Assembly (NCBI GenBank): GCA_040752915.1
Contig: JBFMHB010000036.1
Span: forward strand, 1 to 33,398
Length of the DNA stretch: 33,398 nucleotides
Direction: 5' to 3'
Source: Acidobacteriota bacterium
Lineage (GTDB): Bacteria > Acidobacteriota > UBA4820 > DSQY01
Shown here: in pieces, positions 25,982 through 33,398 of the stretch
Layout of the letters: each line of letters starts with the position of its first letter
How positions within the stretch are numbered: position 1 is the first letter of the stretch
Notes under the pieces: generated by a model
Told to the model about the DNA's origin: nothing
Databases searched by the model: none
What the model saw: the letters and a program-made list of their open reading frames with translations, nothing else
Position numbers and translations under genes: made by a program

Positions 25982-27112
25982 TCAGGATGGGTCCGCGCCC
26001 TCGTCCGGCTGGCCGATTTCTCGGGCCTTGCCGAGTCGGTCGGCCAGTTTCTGGAGATCCTGCGCGGCGCGCTCGAAGCCCTTCGACGCGTTTCCGAGGT
26101 GCGTGCCCAGCGTCGCGAAGTCGCGCTGGAAGGCCCCCATGTCCCGGTCCAGGGAGCCCAGGAGAGCGAGGACCTCGCGGGCGTTCCGTTCCACGGCGAC
26201 GGCCCTCAACCCCATGGCCACGGTCTTCAGGTAGGCGGCCATGGTCCCCGGCGAGAGCGGAAGGACGCTCTTCTCGAAAGCCGCCTTCCACAGGTCCTCC
26301 TCCTCCGGTCCGCGCGCCACGAAGGCCTCGTAGTAGAGGGCCTCGGAGGGGAGGTACATGAGGGCGAAGGGAAGGGTCCCCTCCCCGGGGCGCACGTACA
26401 GGCGGGAGATGTCCTCGATCTTCTTCCGGACGTTCTTCAGGAACTCCCGCCGCGCGCGGGGCCGCTCCTCCTCGGGGGCGTTGACGTACCGGAGGAAATC
26501 CTCCACGGGGAACTTGGCGTCGATGGGGAGCAGGCCCCCCTCGAGCCGGACGGCGGCGTCCACCCGCTTCCCGTCGCGGAAAGCGTGCTGGTAGGCAATG
26601 CGCTCCTTGGGAAACATGTCCCCGAGAATCATCTCGAGTCCGAGTTCACCCAGCTCGCCGCGCGCTTTGGGCGCCTTGAGCAGGCCCTGGAGTTCGTCGA
26701 TCTCCTTTCCCAGTTCCACCATGCGAAGCGAGGCCTGGTGGAGCATGCCCATCTTCTCGTTCACCTGGGACAGGGTGGCCTGGGTCCCTTCCATGTGCTT
26801 CTGGAGGATGCCGGTCTGGCCTTGCATGGCCTGGCTCTGGCTCGCCATCTGGTCCCTCAGGACCGCCTCCTGGGTCCCGAGGCGCTCCCCAAGGGCCCTC
26901 CGGGTTTCGGAAAGCTCCTGCAGGAGGAGTCCCTGCAGATCCGCACCGCGCCGGTCCAGGCCCTCCACACGGAGGCCCAGCTCCGACCGCAGCCGTTCGG
27001 TCTCCTCCCGGAGCCGGTCGAGGCGGGACAGGCGCGCGATCAGCAGGACCAGCGCGACGCCGGCGGCCGCCAGCGCCAGGGAGAGGGCGAGGAGAAGCCA
27101 GGTGGAAGTCAT
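25982..27112 (-). CDS. rmuC: RmuC-family DNA recombination protein
   Basis: RmuC proteins limit inversions at short inverted repeats and have a nuclease-like core. The 376-residue protein has an N-terminal membrane segment (about residues 4-26), a long coiled coil (about 28-150) and the conserved RmuC core with RGELGELGLEMILGD, VDAAVRLEGGLLPIDAKFP and LPFALMYLPSEALYYEA. The DAKFP block is the family hallmark. Its start overlaps the stop of the CvpA-like gene by four bases (ATGA), so they are translationally coupled. Confidence 0.95.
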   Translation of the reverse strand: MTSTWLLLALSLALAAAGVALVLLIARLSRLDRLREETERLRSELGLRVEGLDRRGADLQGLLLQELSETRRALGERLGTQEAVLRDQMASQSQAMQGQTGILQKHMEGTQATLSQVNEKMGMLHQASLRMVELGKEIDELQGLLKAPKARGELGELGLEMILGDMFPKERIAYQHAFRDGKRVDAAVRLEGGLLPIDAKFPVEDFLRYVNAPEEERPRARREFLKNVRKKIEDISRLYVRPGEGTLPFALMYLPSEALYYEAFVARGPEEEDLWKAAFEKSVLPLSPGTMAAYLKTVAMGLRAVAVERNAREVLALLGSLDRDMGAFQRDFATLGTHLGNASKGFERAAQDLQKLADRLGKAREIGQPDEGADPS

Positions 27113-27633
27113 GCGGGCGCTCCCTGGGGATCAGGAGGGGCGGTCGGAGGCACGGGGGGCCGGGACGGCACGGGCACGTCGGGAAGGAGGACGTCCAGCC
27201 CCAGGGCGAGGGAGGAAAGGGTCCGCATCACGGGACCGCTGGAAACGGATTCTCCGAGGCGCGGCGAGATCCCCTTGGCGAAGCGCACCGCGCCGCCCGC
27301 AAGGTAGATGGTGATCAGGAGCCCGGCGGCCACTCCGGCCAGCCGGTTCAGGCCGGAAAGGCCCGCCTGCTTCAAGAGGAAGGTCACGAGGACTCCGGCG
27401 GCCACGCACGCGCCCAGGATCAAAACGAAACCGGTCAACAGGGCGACGGGATGCCTCGCTCCTTCGGGCAGGAAGGTGAGGAAGCGGGACGCCGGAGGCG
27501 CGACGAATCCCGCGTAGAGGTACCCCAGGACGAGGCCCGCCAGTCCGAAGAGCAGGCGCACTACCCCCTTGACGAGGCCCTCCACTACAAGGACCAGCCC
27601 CACGACCGCGATCGCCACGTCCCAGCCGGTCAC
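27109..27633 (-). CDS. CvpA-family membrane protein
   Basis: A 174-residue protein with about four hydrophobic segments (for example WDVAIAVVGLVLVVEGLVKG, LLFGLAGLVLGYLYAGF, VALLTGFVLILGACVAAGVLV and LAGVAAGLLITIYLAGG), arranged like the CvpA / colicin V production family. A Pro-rich, probably disordered tail ends the protein. Family members are linked to envelope homeostasis; the role here is unknown. I chose GTG 27633 because GGGGGGT lies seven bases upstream; GTG 27660 would add nine residues. It is coupled to rmuC. Confidence 0.85.
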   Translation of the reverse strand: MTGWDVAIAVVGLVLVVEGLVKGVVRLLFGLAGLVLGYLYAGFVAPPASRFLTFLPEGARHPVALLTGFVLILGACVAAGVLVTFLLKQAGLSGLNRLAGVAAGLLITIYLAGGAVRFAKGISPRLGESVSSGPVMRTLSSLALGLDVLLPDVPVPSRPPVPPTAPPDPQGAPA

Positions 27634-27738
27634 ATCCGCACCCCCCGTTGAAGATACCACTTCCGCGGGCCCGCCGGCGCAGGCAGGGACGTTCCAGGGC
27701 GTCCCGGCCCCCCGGGAGGGGATTCCCGGCTTACCCTT

Positions 27739-28260
27739 TCACCGTGCCTCCGGTCCCAGCGAGACTCCGGCCTGCCTCCCGCCCGGCTCCAGCAGGTCCG
27801 CCACGACGGCCCTCCGATGAAGGAAGATCCGGCGCAGGCGATCCCGGACGACGGGGTGCGCCAGGCGCCCCGCCCATCCGAGCGGGAGGCGGTAGCGGAC
27901 GTGGTCCTCCATGAGCGTCCCCCCGTCTTTCTCCGTGAAGGTGTGGACGTGGACCCATTCGGCGTAAGGCCCGCGGATCTGCTCGTCCACGAAGGAGCGG
28001 GGGGGGTCCCATTTGGCGATGAGCGTCTTCCACCGGACCGGCACCCCCCACAACCGCAGACGGTACTCGATGAGGGTCCCCGCTCCCATGAAGATGGGCA
28101 TCTCCGTCCGAATCCGAAACCGGAGCCAGCCGGGCGTCATGGGTTCCAGGTTGGACGCGTCCGCGAACAGGGGAAAGACCTCGGGAGGAGGGAGCGGGAA
28201 GCGCTGGAGAGCCACGAGGTGGTGGCTTCCTCCGGCGCGGTAAAAGGTGAGGGAGTCCAT
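27739..28260 (-). CDS. SRPBCC-family protein
   Basis: A 173-residue protein of the SRPBCC (polyketide cyclase / ligand-binding) fold. The opening strand HHLVALQRFPLPPPEVFPLFADASNLEPMTPGWLRF and the later VHVHTFTEKDGGTLMEDHVRYRLP strands are typical of the cell-division-inhibitor / CDP-paratose-epimerase-associated subgroup. The last 20 or so residues are a poorly conserved tail. It differs clearly from the AHSA1-type protein at 22639-23100. It follows ymdB by 27 nt. About 105 bases between its stop and the CvpA-like gene hold nothing I can identify. Confidence 0.83.
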   Translation of the reverse strand: MDSLTFYRAGGSHHLVALQRFPLPPPEVFPLFADASNLEPMTPGWLRFRIRTEMPIFMGAGTLIEYRLRLWGVPVRWKTLIAKWDPPRSFVDEQIRGPYAEWVHVHTFTEKDGGTLMEDHVRYRLPLGWAGRLAHPVVRDRLRRIFLHRRAVVADLLEPGGRQAGVSLGPEAR

Positions 28261-28287
28261 GGCCTCCTCCCCTCCGCTGGAATCGAA

Positions 28288-29067
28288 CTAGGCCTTGAGG
28301 ACGAAACTCTCCAGGTCCCGGCAACGGCCCGTGTCGTCGTCGAGATCCGCGAACAGGCCCCCCAGCCTGGGATCGCCCTTGGCGACGTTGAGGATCCGGG
28401 GAATCCCCGTCAGGATGCGCTCGGTGGAGTCCGAAACCTCCATGCCGATGACCGAGGCATAAGGGCCGGTCATGCCAGCGTCCGTCAGATAGCCCGTCCC
28501 GCCCGGAAGGATCTCCGCATCCGCCGTGGGCACGTGGGTGTGGCTCCCTACCACCACGCTCGCCCGGCCGTCGAGGTAGAAGCCCATGGCCCGCTTCTCG
28601 CTGGTGGCCTCCGCGTGGATGTCCACGAGGATGCAGCGCTCCCCGGCGGGGAGGCCCGCCAGGATCTGGTCGGCCTTGCGAAAGGGACAATCCACCGGGG
28701 GCATCAGGACGCGCCCCTGCAGGTTCAGAACCCACAGGGCCCGACCGTCGGCGAGGCCGAGCCGGCAATGGCCGTGCCCCGGAACGGGCGGAGGGTAGTT
28801 GGCCGGGCGGAGAAGGTGCTCCTCGTCTCCGAGAAACCCCAGGGCCTCCTTCTTGTCCCAGATGTGATTTCCCGACGTGAGGACCTGGATGCCGAATCCC
28901 CTCAGCTCGTCGAAGACCTTTCGCGTGAGGCCGAAGCCTCCGGCGGCGTTCTCGCAGTTGGCCACCACCGCTTCCGGGGCGTACCGCTGGCGCAGGCCGG
29001 GCAGAAGGGCCCGGACCGCGTGCCGTCCCGGACGGCCCACGACGTCGCCGATGAAGAGGACTCTCAC
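28288..29067 (-). CDS. ymdB: YmdB-type metallophosphoesterase (TIGR00282)
   Basis: A 259-residue dinuclear-metal phosphodiesterase; the characterised homologue in Bacillus subtilis acts on cyclic nucleotides, including 2',3'-cAMP. All metal-binding blocks are present: GDVVG (Asp8), ENAAGGFG (Glu39, Asn40), GNHIWDKKE (Asn67, His68), VDIHAEATSEK and SHTHVPTAD. The TDAGMTGP segment is also a family signature. It lies 37 nt after rny, the usual rny-ymdB pairing, which fits a shared role in RNA turnover. Despite the name it is unrelated to the macro-domain YmdB of E. coli. Confidence 0.95.
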   Translation of the reverse strand: MRVLFIGDVVGRPGRHAVRALLPGLRQRYAPEAVVANCENAAGGFGLTRKVFDELRGFGIQVLTSGNHIWDKKEALGFLGDEEHLLRPANYPPPVPGHGHCRLGLADGRALWVLNLQGRVLMPPVDCPFRKADQILAGLPAGERCILVDIHAEATSEKRAMGFYLDGRASVVVGSHTHVPTADAEILPGGTGYLTDAGMTGPYASVIGMEVSDSTERILTGIPRILNVAKGDPRLGGLFADLDDDTGRCRDLESFVLKA

Positions 29068-29104
29068 CCTCCCGGACCTCCTTCATCCCGACGGCTTCCC
29101 CGAC

Positions 29105-30661
29105 TCACGTGGCGTACCCCACGTGGCGAGTCTCCCGAACGACCTGCACCTTCACCTGGCCCGTGAACCGAACCTCCCTCTCGATGCGCTCCGCCACGTC
29201 CTTGGCGAGCCAGAGGGTGTACTCGTCGTCCACCTGGGCCGCGTCCACGAGCACCAGGATCTCCCGGCCGGCCTTCATGGCGTAGGCCGTCCGGACCCCC
29301 TTGAAGCCCCTCACGAGGGCTTCGAGCTGCTCCATGTGCTCCACGTACCGCTCGAGGCCCTGCTTTTGCACGCCGGGCGCCGTCAGGGCGAGGTTCTCCG
29401 CCGCCTCCAGGAGATGGGCCTCGGGGAGCATGGACGGATTGTCGGGGTGGAGGTGGGCGATGCAGGCCGCCACCGCGGGAGATTCTCCGAATCGCTTGGC
29501 CAGCTGGGCGGCGACGAGGGTCGGGTGGGTGTCGTCGGTGTGCTCCTCGATGTGCCCCACTTCGTGGAGGATCCCGGCGCGCTTCACGACGTCCACGTTG
29601 AGCCCAAGGGCCTGGGCCATGTAGGCCGCGATTTTGGCCGTCTCGAGGGAGTGCTCGAGCAGGTTCTGGCCCTGGGACATCCTCAGCCGCATCCGTCCCA
29701 CGAGCTGGACGAGGTGCTCGTGCATGGCGGGGATTCCCAGGTGGAAGAGGGCGTCCCGCCCGTAACCGACGATGGACTCCTCGAACTTGTCCCGGCACTT
29801 CTCGTAGAACTCCTCGATGCGGGCCGGGTGGATCCGGCCGTCCTCCACGAGCGCCTCGAGGGTGGCCTTGGCCAGCTCCCTCCTCCAGGGGTTGTGGCAC
29901 GCCAGCATGATGATCTCGGGCGTGTCGTCCACGATCACGTCCACGCCCGTCACCCGCTCGAAGGCCCGGATGTTCCGCCCTTCCCGCCCGATGACGCGCC
30001 CTTTCATCTCCTCGTTGGGCAGGCGAACCACCGCCACGGCGCCCTCGAGGGGAAGGAAGGGGACGATCTTCTCCACGGCCTGGGTCGTGATGATCCGGGC
30101 CAGCGTCTTGGCCCGGTCGCGGGCGTTCTCCTCCACCTTCTTGATGATCCGGGTGGCGTCCTTCCGGGCGTCGTACTCCAGCTGGCGCATCAATTCGGCC
30201 TTGGCGTCCGTCGTGGAGAGCCCCGCGATCTCCTCGAGCTTGGACCGCTGGGACTTGAGAAGCGCCTCGGCCTCACGCTTCTCCTTGTCCACGATCTCCT
30301 CGCGCTGGGCGAGCTTCTTCTCCCGAGCCGCCAACTCGTTCTGGCGCTCCTTGATCTGGTTCTGCAGGCGGTCGTTCTGCTGCTCCCTCGCGGCCAGTTC
30401 GGACTCGAGCTTGGAGAGTTCCTTGCGCTTGGCCTTCCACTCTTTTTCGTGGGCCTGGTCCTTGGCCAGTAGCCGCTCCTTGGCGGCCAGTTCGGCGTCC
30501 GCGCGTATCTTCTCCGCCTCCCGCCTGGCTCGGCTCAGGATCAGGGAGGCTTCGGACTGGGCCTGCCGCACCTCGCTCCGGCGCTGCAGGACCACGATGC
30601 CTGCCACGATCCCGGCCCCAAGCAGAAAGGCCAGGAGGGAAAGGACGATGGTGAGCGTCAC
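29105..30661 (-). CDS. rny: Ribonuclease Y with altered HD motif
   Basis: RNase Y is a membrane-anchored endonuclease that starts mRNA decay. The 518-residue protein has an N-terminal membrane helix (about 5-25), a long coiled coil (about 30-150), a KH domain (GRVIGREGRNIRAFE, 221-235) and the HD domain with the C-terminal RNase Y block (GREILVLVDAAQVDDEY, QVVRETRHVGYA). Length and order match B. subtilis Rny (520). Unusually, the canonical HD pair reads HE (His366-Glu367, in ILHEVGHIEEH), and the later metal-ligand Asp reads Glu422 (AAENLA). His337 is kept. I checked the codons: GAA and GAG. Both changes are conservative, so activity may be retained with a modified site, but it could also be reduced. 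Confidence 0.93.
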   Translation of the reverse strand: MTLTIVLSLLAFLLGAGIVAGIVVLQRRSEVRQAQSEASLILSRARREAEKIRADAELAAKERLLAKDQAHEKEWKAKRKELSKLESELAAREQQNDRLQNQIKERQNELAAREKKLAQREEIVDKEKREAEALLKSQRSKLEEIAGLSTTDAKAELMRQLEYDARKDATRIIKKVEENARDRAKTLARIITTQAVEKIVPFLPLEGAVAVVRLPNEEMKGRVIGREGRNIRAFERVTGVDVIVDDTPEIIMLACHNPWRRELAKATLEALVEDGRIHPARIEEFYEKCRDKFEESIVGYGRDALFHLGIPAMHEHLVQLVGRMRLRMSQGQNLLEHSLETAKIAAYMAQALGLNVDVVKRAGILHEVGHIEEHTDDTHPTLVAAQLAKRFGESPAVAACIAHLHPDNPSMLPEAHLLEAAENLALTAPGVQKQGLERYVEHMEQLEALVRGFKGVRTAYAMKAGREILVLVDAAQVDDEYTLWLAKDVAERIEREVRFTGQVKVQVVRETRHVGYAT

Positions 30662-30704
30662 GTCTGCCTCCCCTTCTATTCAGAAAGGGGGACCCGGGGC
30701 TGGA

Positions 30705-31004
30705 TCAGCGGAGTGCTTCCTCGAGGACCTCCGAGACCTGCTTGGAGGCGTCCTCCACCCGCTCCTCGTAGGCCTTTCTCGAAGCCTCGATGGCGAGCAG
30801 GCGGTCAGCGAGGTTTAGCGCGGCCAGGATGGCGATCTTGGTCATGTCCGTGAGCCGCGTCTCCTTCTGGATCTTGCGCATGGTCTCGTCGACCGTGCCG
30901 CCGACCCGTTGCGCCCTCTCCGGCGAACCGTGGACCCTGACCTGAAAGGTCTGGCCCAGGATGTCCAGTTCGACGAGGTGGTCCCCCTGGGGGTTCATGG
31001 TCAT
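30705..31004 (-). CDS. zapA: Cell division protein ZapA
   Basis: ZapA binds FtsZ and bundles protofilaments at the Z ring. The 99-residue protein has the family's N-terminal globular part (VELDILGQTFQVRVHGSPERAQRVGGTVDE), the MTKIAILAALNLADRLL helix and a C-terminal coiled coil. Length is typical. It overlaps the upstream coiled-coil gene by four bases (ATGA), implying coupling. rny follows after 43 bases. The order pheT, zapB-like, zapA, rny is a recognisable arrangement. Confidence 0.92.
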   Translation of the reverse strand: MTMNPQGDHLVELDILGQTFQVRVHGSPERAQRVGGTVDETMRKIQKETRLTDMTKIAILAALNLADRLLAIEASRKAYEERVEDASKQVSEVLEEALR

Positions 31005-31246
31005 ACCGCCTCGAACTCCTGGAGGAGTTCCTCGACGACCGCCTTCAGTTCCTGGCGCTCCTTCTCGAAGAACCGGACCTGCTGACGGAGCTTCTCGGCC
31101 TCGTCCTTCAGGGCCGCGTTCTCCTCCTGGAGCTTGCGGTTGGCGTCCCTGGACTCCCTCAACACCCGGGCCACTTCCCTGGCCCTCTCTTTGAGCCGGT
31201 CGAAGAGCTCTGGAGAAAGATCCTTCACGTCGCCTTCGAAAAGCAT
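31001..31246 (-). CDS. Small coiled-coil protein, ZapB-like
   Basis: An 81-residue protein almost entirely heptad-rich (LKDEAEKLRQQVRFFEKERQEL), with no transmembrane segment. It lies immediately before zapA and overlaps it, and nine bases after pheT. Size, coiled coil and location suggest a ZapB-type partner of ZapA, but coiled coils are easy to misassign and there is no signature motif to prove it. Confidence 0.75.
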   Translation of the reverse strand: MLFEGDVKDLSPELFDRLKERAREVARVLRESRDANRKLQEENAALKDEAEKLRQQVRFFEKERQELKAVVEELLQEFEAV

Positions 31247-31255
31247 GGCTGTCTC

Positions 31256-33298
31256 CTAGCGCAGGACGGCCCCGAAGGCCTCCTGCAGGGCGCCCGCCAC
31301 CCGGTCGGGCACGGGCGCGACATCCGCGTCGGACAGGGTCCGATCCATGGATTGGAAAACCAGCGAGAAGGTCACCGCCTTCCTCCCCGGTGGAATGCCC
31401 TTGCCCTCGTAGGCGTCCACGAAGCGCACCTGGGAGAGCAGCGGCAGGTCCAGGGCCAGGAGGAGGGACTCGACACGGCCCCAGGGGATCCCGGACTCCA
31501 GCAGGAAGGTGAAGTCCCTGATGACGGCCGGGAAGCGCGAGAAGGGGTGGAAGGACGGATCCGGAAGGGATTCCCCGAATCCGTCCAGATTCAGTTCCGC
31601 GGCGTGGAGCGCCCCGCTCTTGATCCCCACGGCCTCGAGGGCTTCACCAGAGAGCGAACCCAGACGCCCAACGGGACGGCCTTCGCAGAGGACGGTCAGG
31701 CGGAGGCCCGGATGGAAGGGCGCCCCCTCCTCCTCGACGAAGGAGACGCGGAAACCCAGCCTGTTCAGGACGGTCTCCACGCGGCCCTTCAGGTGCAGAA
31801 GACCGGGGGGCTCCGGCTCGCCCCACCGGACCGGCGGATCGTCCGCGTAGAGGACCGCCGCCGCCCTCGGCCGCTCCCGGAGGCCGTTTTCTCCCTCCAG
31901 GTAGACTCGGCCGACCTCGAAGAGGGCGAGACGCCTCTGGCCCCGGGCCCGGTTCCGGGCGACGGCGGCGCACAGGGGGCCCAGGAGGGTCGTCCTCAGG
32001 ACCGAGGCCTGGGGGCTGAGCGGATTGGCGAGCCCCCTGGCCGGTCCCTCCCCCACGGCGGCCTCCAGCGCGGGATCGGTCATGGACATGTGAACGACCT
32101 CGCGAAAACCGGCGGCGGAGAAGGCGTCCCTCAAGCGCTCCTCGAGCAATAGCTCGGCCGGGCGCCCGCCCACGGGATCCACCCTCTGGGGCAGATCGGA
32201 CGGCAGGTCCGAAAGCCCCCGAATCCGCACCACTTCCTCGATCAGATCCGCTTCGCGGGAGACGTCCACCCGGAAGGATGGCACGGAGACCTCCCAGACG
32301 ACGCCCGCGAGCTCATCGACCCTCTCCACGCCGAAGCCGAGGCACCGCAGAATCTCCTCGCAGCGCCTGGGGGGGACACGGATCCCCACGAGGGCCTCCA
32401 GGCGGGCGTGGCGCAGGCGGACCGGGGGACGAACGGGGGCCTGGGCGGCCACATCCACTCGTCCCTTCGCCAGCTTCCCCCCGCAGATTTCCAGGATCAA
32501 TCGGGCGCACCGGTCGAGGGCCGTCTCCGGCCCCCGCCAGTCCACGCCCCGCTCGAAGCGGTGGGAGGCGTCGGTGTGGAGGGCCATCCTCTTGCTCGTC
32601 CAGCGGACGTTGACGGGATCGAAAACGGCTCCCTCCAGAAGGACGTCCCGTGTAACCGGAGTCACCCCCGTGTCCTCCCCGCCCATGACGCCAGCGAGGG
32701 CCACGGGCCTCCTGGCGTCGGCGATCACGAGGTGGTCAACGCCGAGGGTTCTTTCCACGCCGTCCAGCGTCGTGATCTTTTCCCCTTCGACGGCCCGGCG
32801 AACCACGATGCGCCGCCCCTCCAGGCGGTCCAGGTCGAAGGCGTGGAGCGGGTGGCCGAGCTCCAGGAGCACGTAGTTCGTGGCGTCCACCACGGCGTTG
32901 ATGGGCCTCAAGCCGCACTGGAGGAGCCGCTTCTGCATCCACGGCGGGCTCTGCCCCACCCGGGCGCCCACGATCACGCGCGCCGCGTAGCGGGGGCACA
33001 GGTCCGGGGCCTCCACCGTGACCGAGGTCAAATCCTGGATGGGTGGACCTTCCTCAGGGCAGTCCGCCGGCGGAGGATTCAGGGGCCGCCCGAAGAGGAC
33101 CGACGCCTCGCGGGCCAAGCCGAAGGCGTTCATGCAGTCGGGCCGGTTGACCGTGATCCCGAACTCGCACACCGTCTCGCCTTCCGCCGAATCCATCCCC
33201 TCCACCTCGCTCCCGGAGAGCGTGAAGGCCTCGGCGGCCACGGCCGGGTCGCCGGGGAGGTCCACATATTCGCCGATCCAGCTCAGGGGGAATCGCAT
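31256..33298 (-). CDS. pheT: Phenylalanyl-tRNA synthetase beta subunit lacking the EMAP domain
   Basis: PheT forms the alpha2-beta2 enzyme that charges tRNA-Phe. The 680-residue protein shows the B1 start (MRFPLSWIGEYVDLPGD), the B3/B4 editing domain (RPINAVVDATNYVLLELGHPLHAFD), the B5 domain, the core domain and a C-terminal anticodon-binding FDX-ACB domain (FHPFSRFPAVIRDFTFLLE). Typical bacterial PheT is about 790-800 residues because an EMAP/OB-type tRNA-binding domain of about 110 residues sits between B1 and EITPNRPDC. Here SGSEVEGM passes almost directly to FGITVNRPDC, so that domain is absent. The start ATG lies seven bases after the pheS stop. Confidence 0.96.
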   Translation of the reverse strand: MRFPLSWIGEYVDLPGDPAVAAEAFTLSGSEVEGMDSAEGETVCEFGITVNRPDCMNAFGLAREASVLFGRPLNPPPADCPEEGPPIQDLTSVTVEAPDLCPRYAARVIVGARVGQSPPWMQKRLLQCGLRPINAVVDATNYVLLELGHPLHAFDLDRLEGRRIVVRRAVEGEKITTLDGVERTLGVDHLVIADARRPVALAGVMGGEDTGVTPVTRDVLLEGAVFDPVNVRWTSKRMALHTDASHRFERGVDWRGPETALDRCARLILEICGGKLAKGRVDVAAQAPVRPPVRLRHARLEALVGIRVPPRRCEEILRCLGFGVERVDELAGVVWEVSVPSFRVDVSREADLIEEVVRIRGLSDLPSDLPQRVDPVGGRPAELLLEERLRDAFSAAGFREVVHMSMTDPALEAAVGEGPARGLANPLSPQASVLRTTLLGPLCAAVARNRARGQRRLALFEVGRVYLEGENGLRERPRAAAVLYADDPPVRWGEPEPPGLLHLKGRVETVLNRLGFRVSFVEEEGAPFHPGLRLTVLCEGRPVGRLGSLSGEALEAVGIKSGALHAAELNLDGFGESLPDPSFHPFSRFPAVIRDFTFLLESGIPWGRVESLLLALDLPLLSQVRFVDAYEGKGIPPGRKAVTFSLVFQSMDRTLSDADVAPVPDRVAGALQEAFGAVLR

Positions 33299-33305
33299 GG
33301 GGGCC

Positions 33306-33398
33306 TCAGAATTGCTCCAGGAAGCGCGCGTCGTTCTCGTAGAAGTGGCGGATGTGGTCGATCCCGTACTTCAGCATGGCCATCCGGTCGATCCCCAA
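33306..33398 (-). CDS. pheS: Phenylalanyl-tRNA synthetase alpha subunit (3' end only)
   Basis: Only the last 30 codons are inside the window. They read [20 protein letters not shown] and end DARFLEQF, the conserved C-terminus of PheS, including part of motif 3 (GIDR). The stop at 33306-33308 lies seven bases before pheT. Confidence 0.93.
   Translation of the reverse strand: MGIDRMAMLKYGIDHIRHFYENDARFLEQF

Noticed and set aside
25517-27307. A 596-codon + strand open frame
   Set aside because: It is antisense to rmuC and the NifX-like gene and shows only GC-driven composition.

Overview
The window is about two thirds G+C and densely packed, with 28 complete genes and two cut by the window edges. 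There is no gene-free stretch over 300 bases, and I saw no tRNA, rRNA, CRISPR array, transposon or prophage gene. The content fits a high-GC, Gram-negative-type bacterium: HtrA and HtpX proteases, PEGA-domain proteins, a Ser/Thr kinase fused to PEGA repeats, and RNase Y next to YmdB. Acidobacteriota is my best guess, but it is an inference from gene content and not a phylogenetic result.

Left part, + strand (1-3847): the end of a translation and ribosome-maturation operon, infB (5' cut), a DUF503 gene, rbfA and truB, closed by two GC-rich hairpins. The second hairpin also serves the convergent gene from the right. At 3954-7166 a secreted PQQ-type beta-propeller protein (- strand) and a secreted alpha/beta-hydrolase with TPR-like repeats (+ strand) diverge from an AT-rich intergenic region holding a good sigma-70 promoter and a 9-bp inverted repeat. 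An RhlE-type DEAD-box helicase follows.

Middle, - strand (9178-14697): a protein-quality-control cluster read as clpB, htpX, htrA/degP, grpE, with a near-consensus promoter ahead of clpB. Diverging from it on the + strand (14876-21099) are a Ser/Thr kinase with one membrane segment and about four periplasmic PEGA-like domains, a secreted beta-propeller protein, a secreted TPR/PEGA/PDZ-like protein, and selD. The selD gene is the clearest hidden feature. Its reading frame starts at 20050 and runs through an in-frame UGA (20104-20106) at exactly the catalytic Cys/Sec position, so SelD is very probably a selenoprotein and the UGA is not a stop.

Right part, - strand throughout (33398-21103), read leftward: pheS (end only), pheT, a ZapB-like coiled coil, zapA, rny, ymdB, an SRPBCC protein, a CvpA-like membrane protein, rmuC, a NifX/NifB-type protein, transketolase, a Cdd1-type helix-hairpin-helix protein, an AHSA1-type SRPBCC protein, a macro-domain protein and a D,D-carboxypeptidase. 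Two housekeeping proteins here are unusual. PheT lacks the N-terminal tRNA-binding (EMAP) domain. RNase Y has Glu in place of both canonical HD-domain Asp residues (HE at 366-367, E422).

The best candidates for something new are the kinase / beta-propeller / PEGA cassette, the altered RNase Y active site, and the Sec-encoding selD that standard gene calling would truncate.
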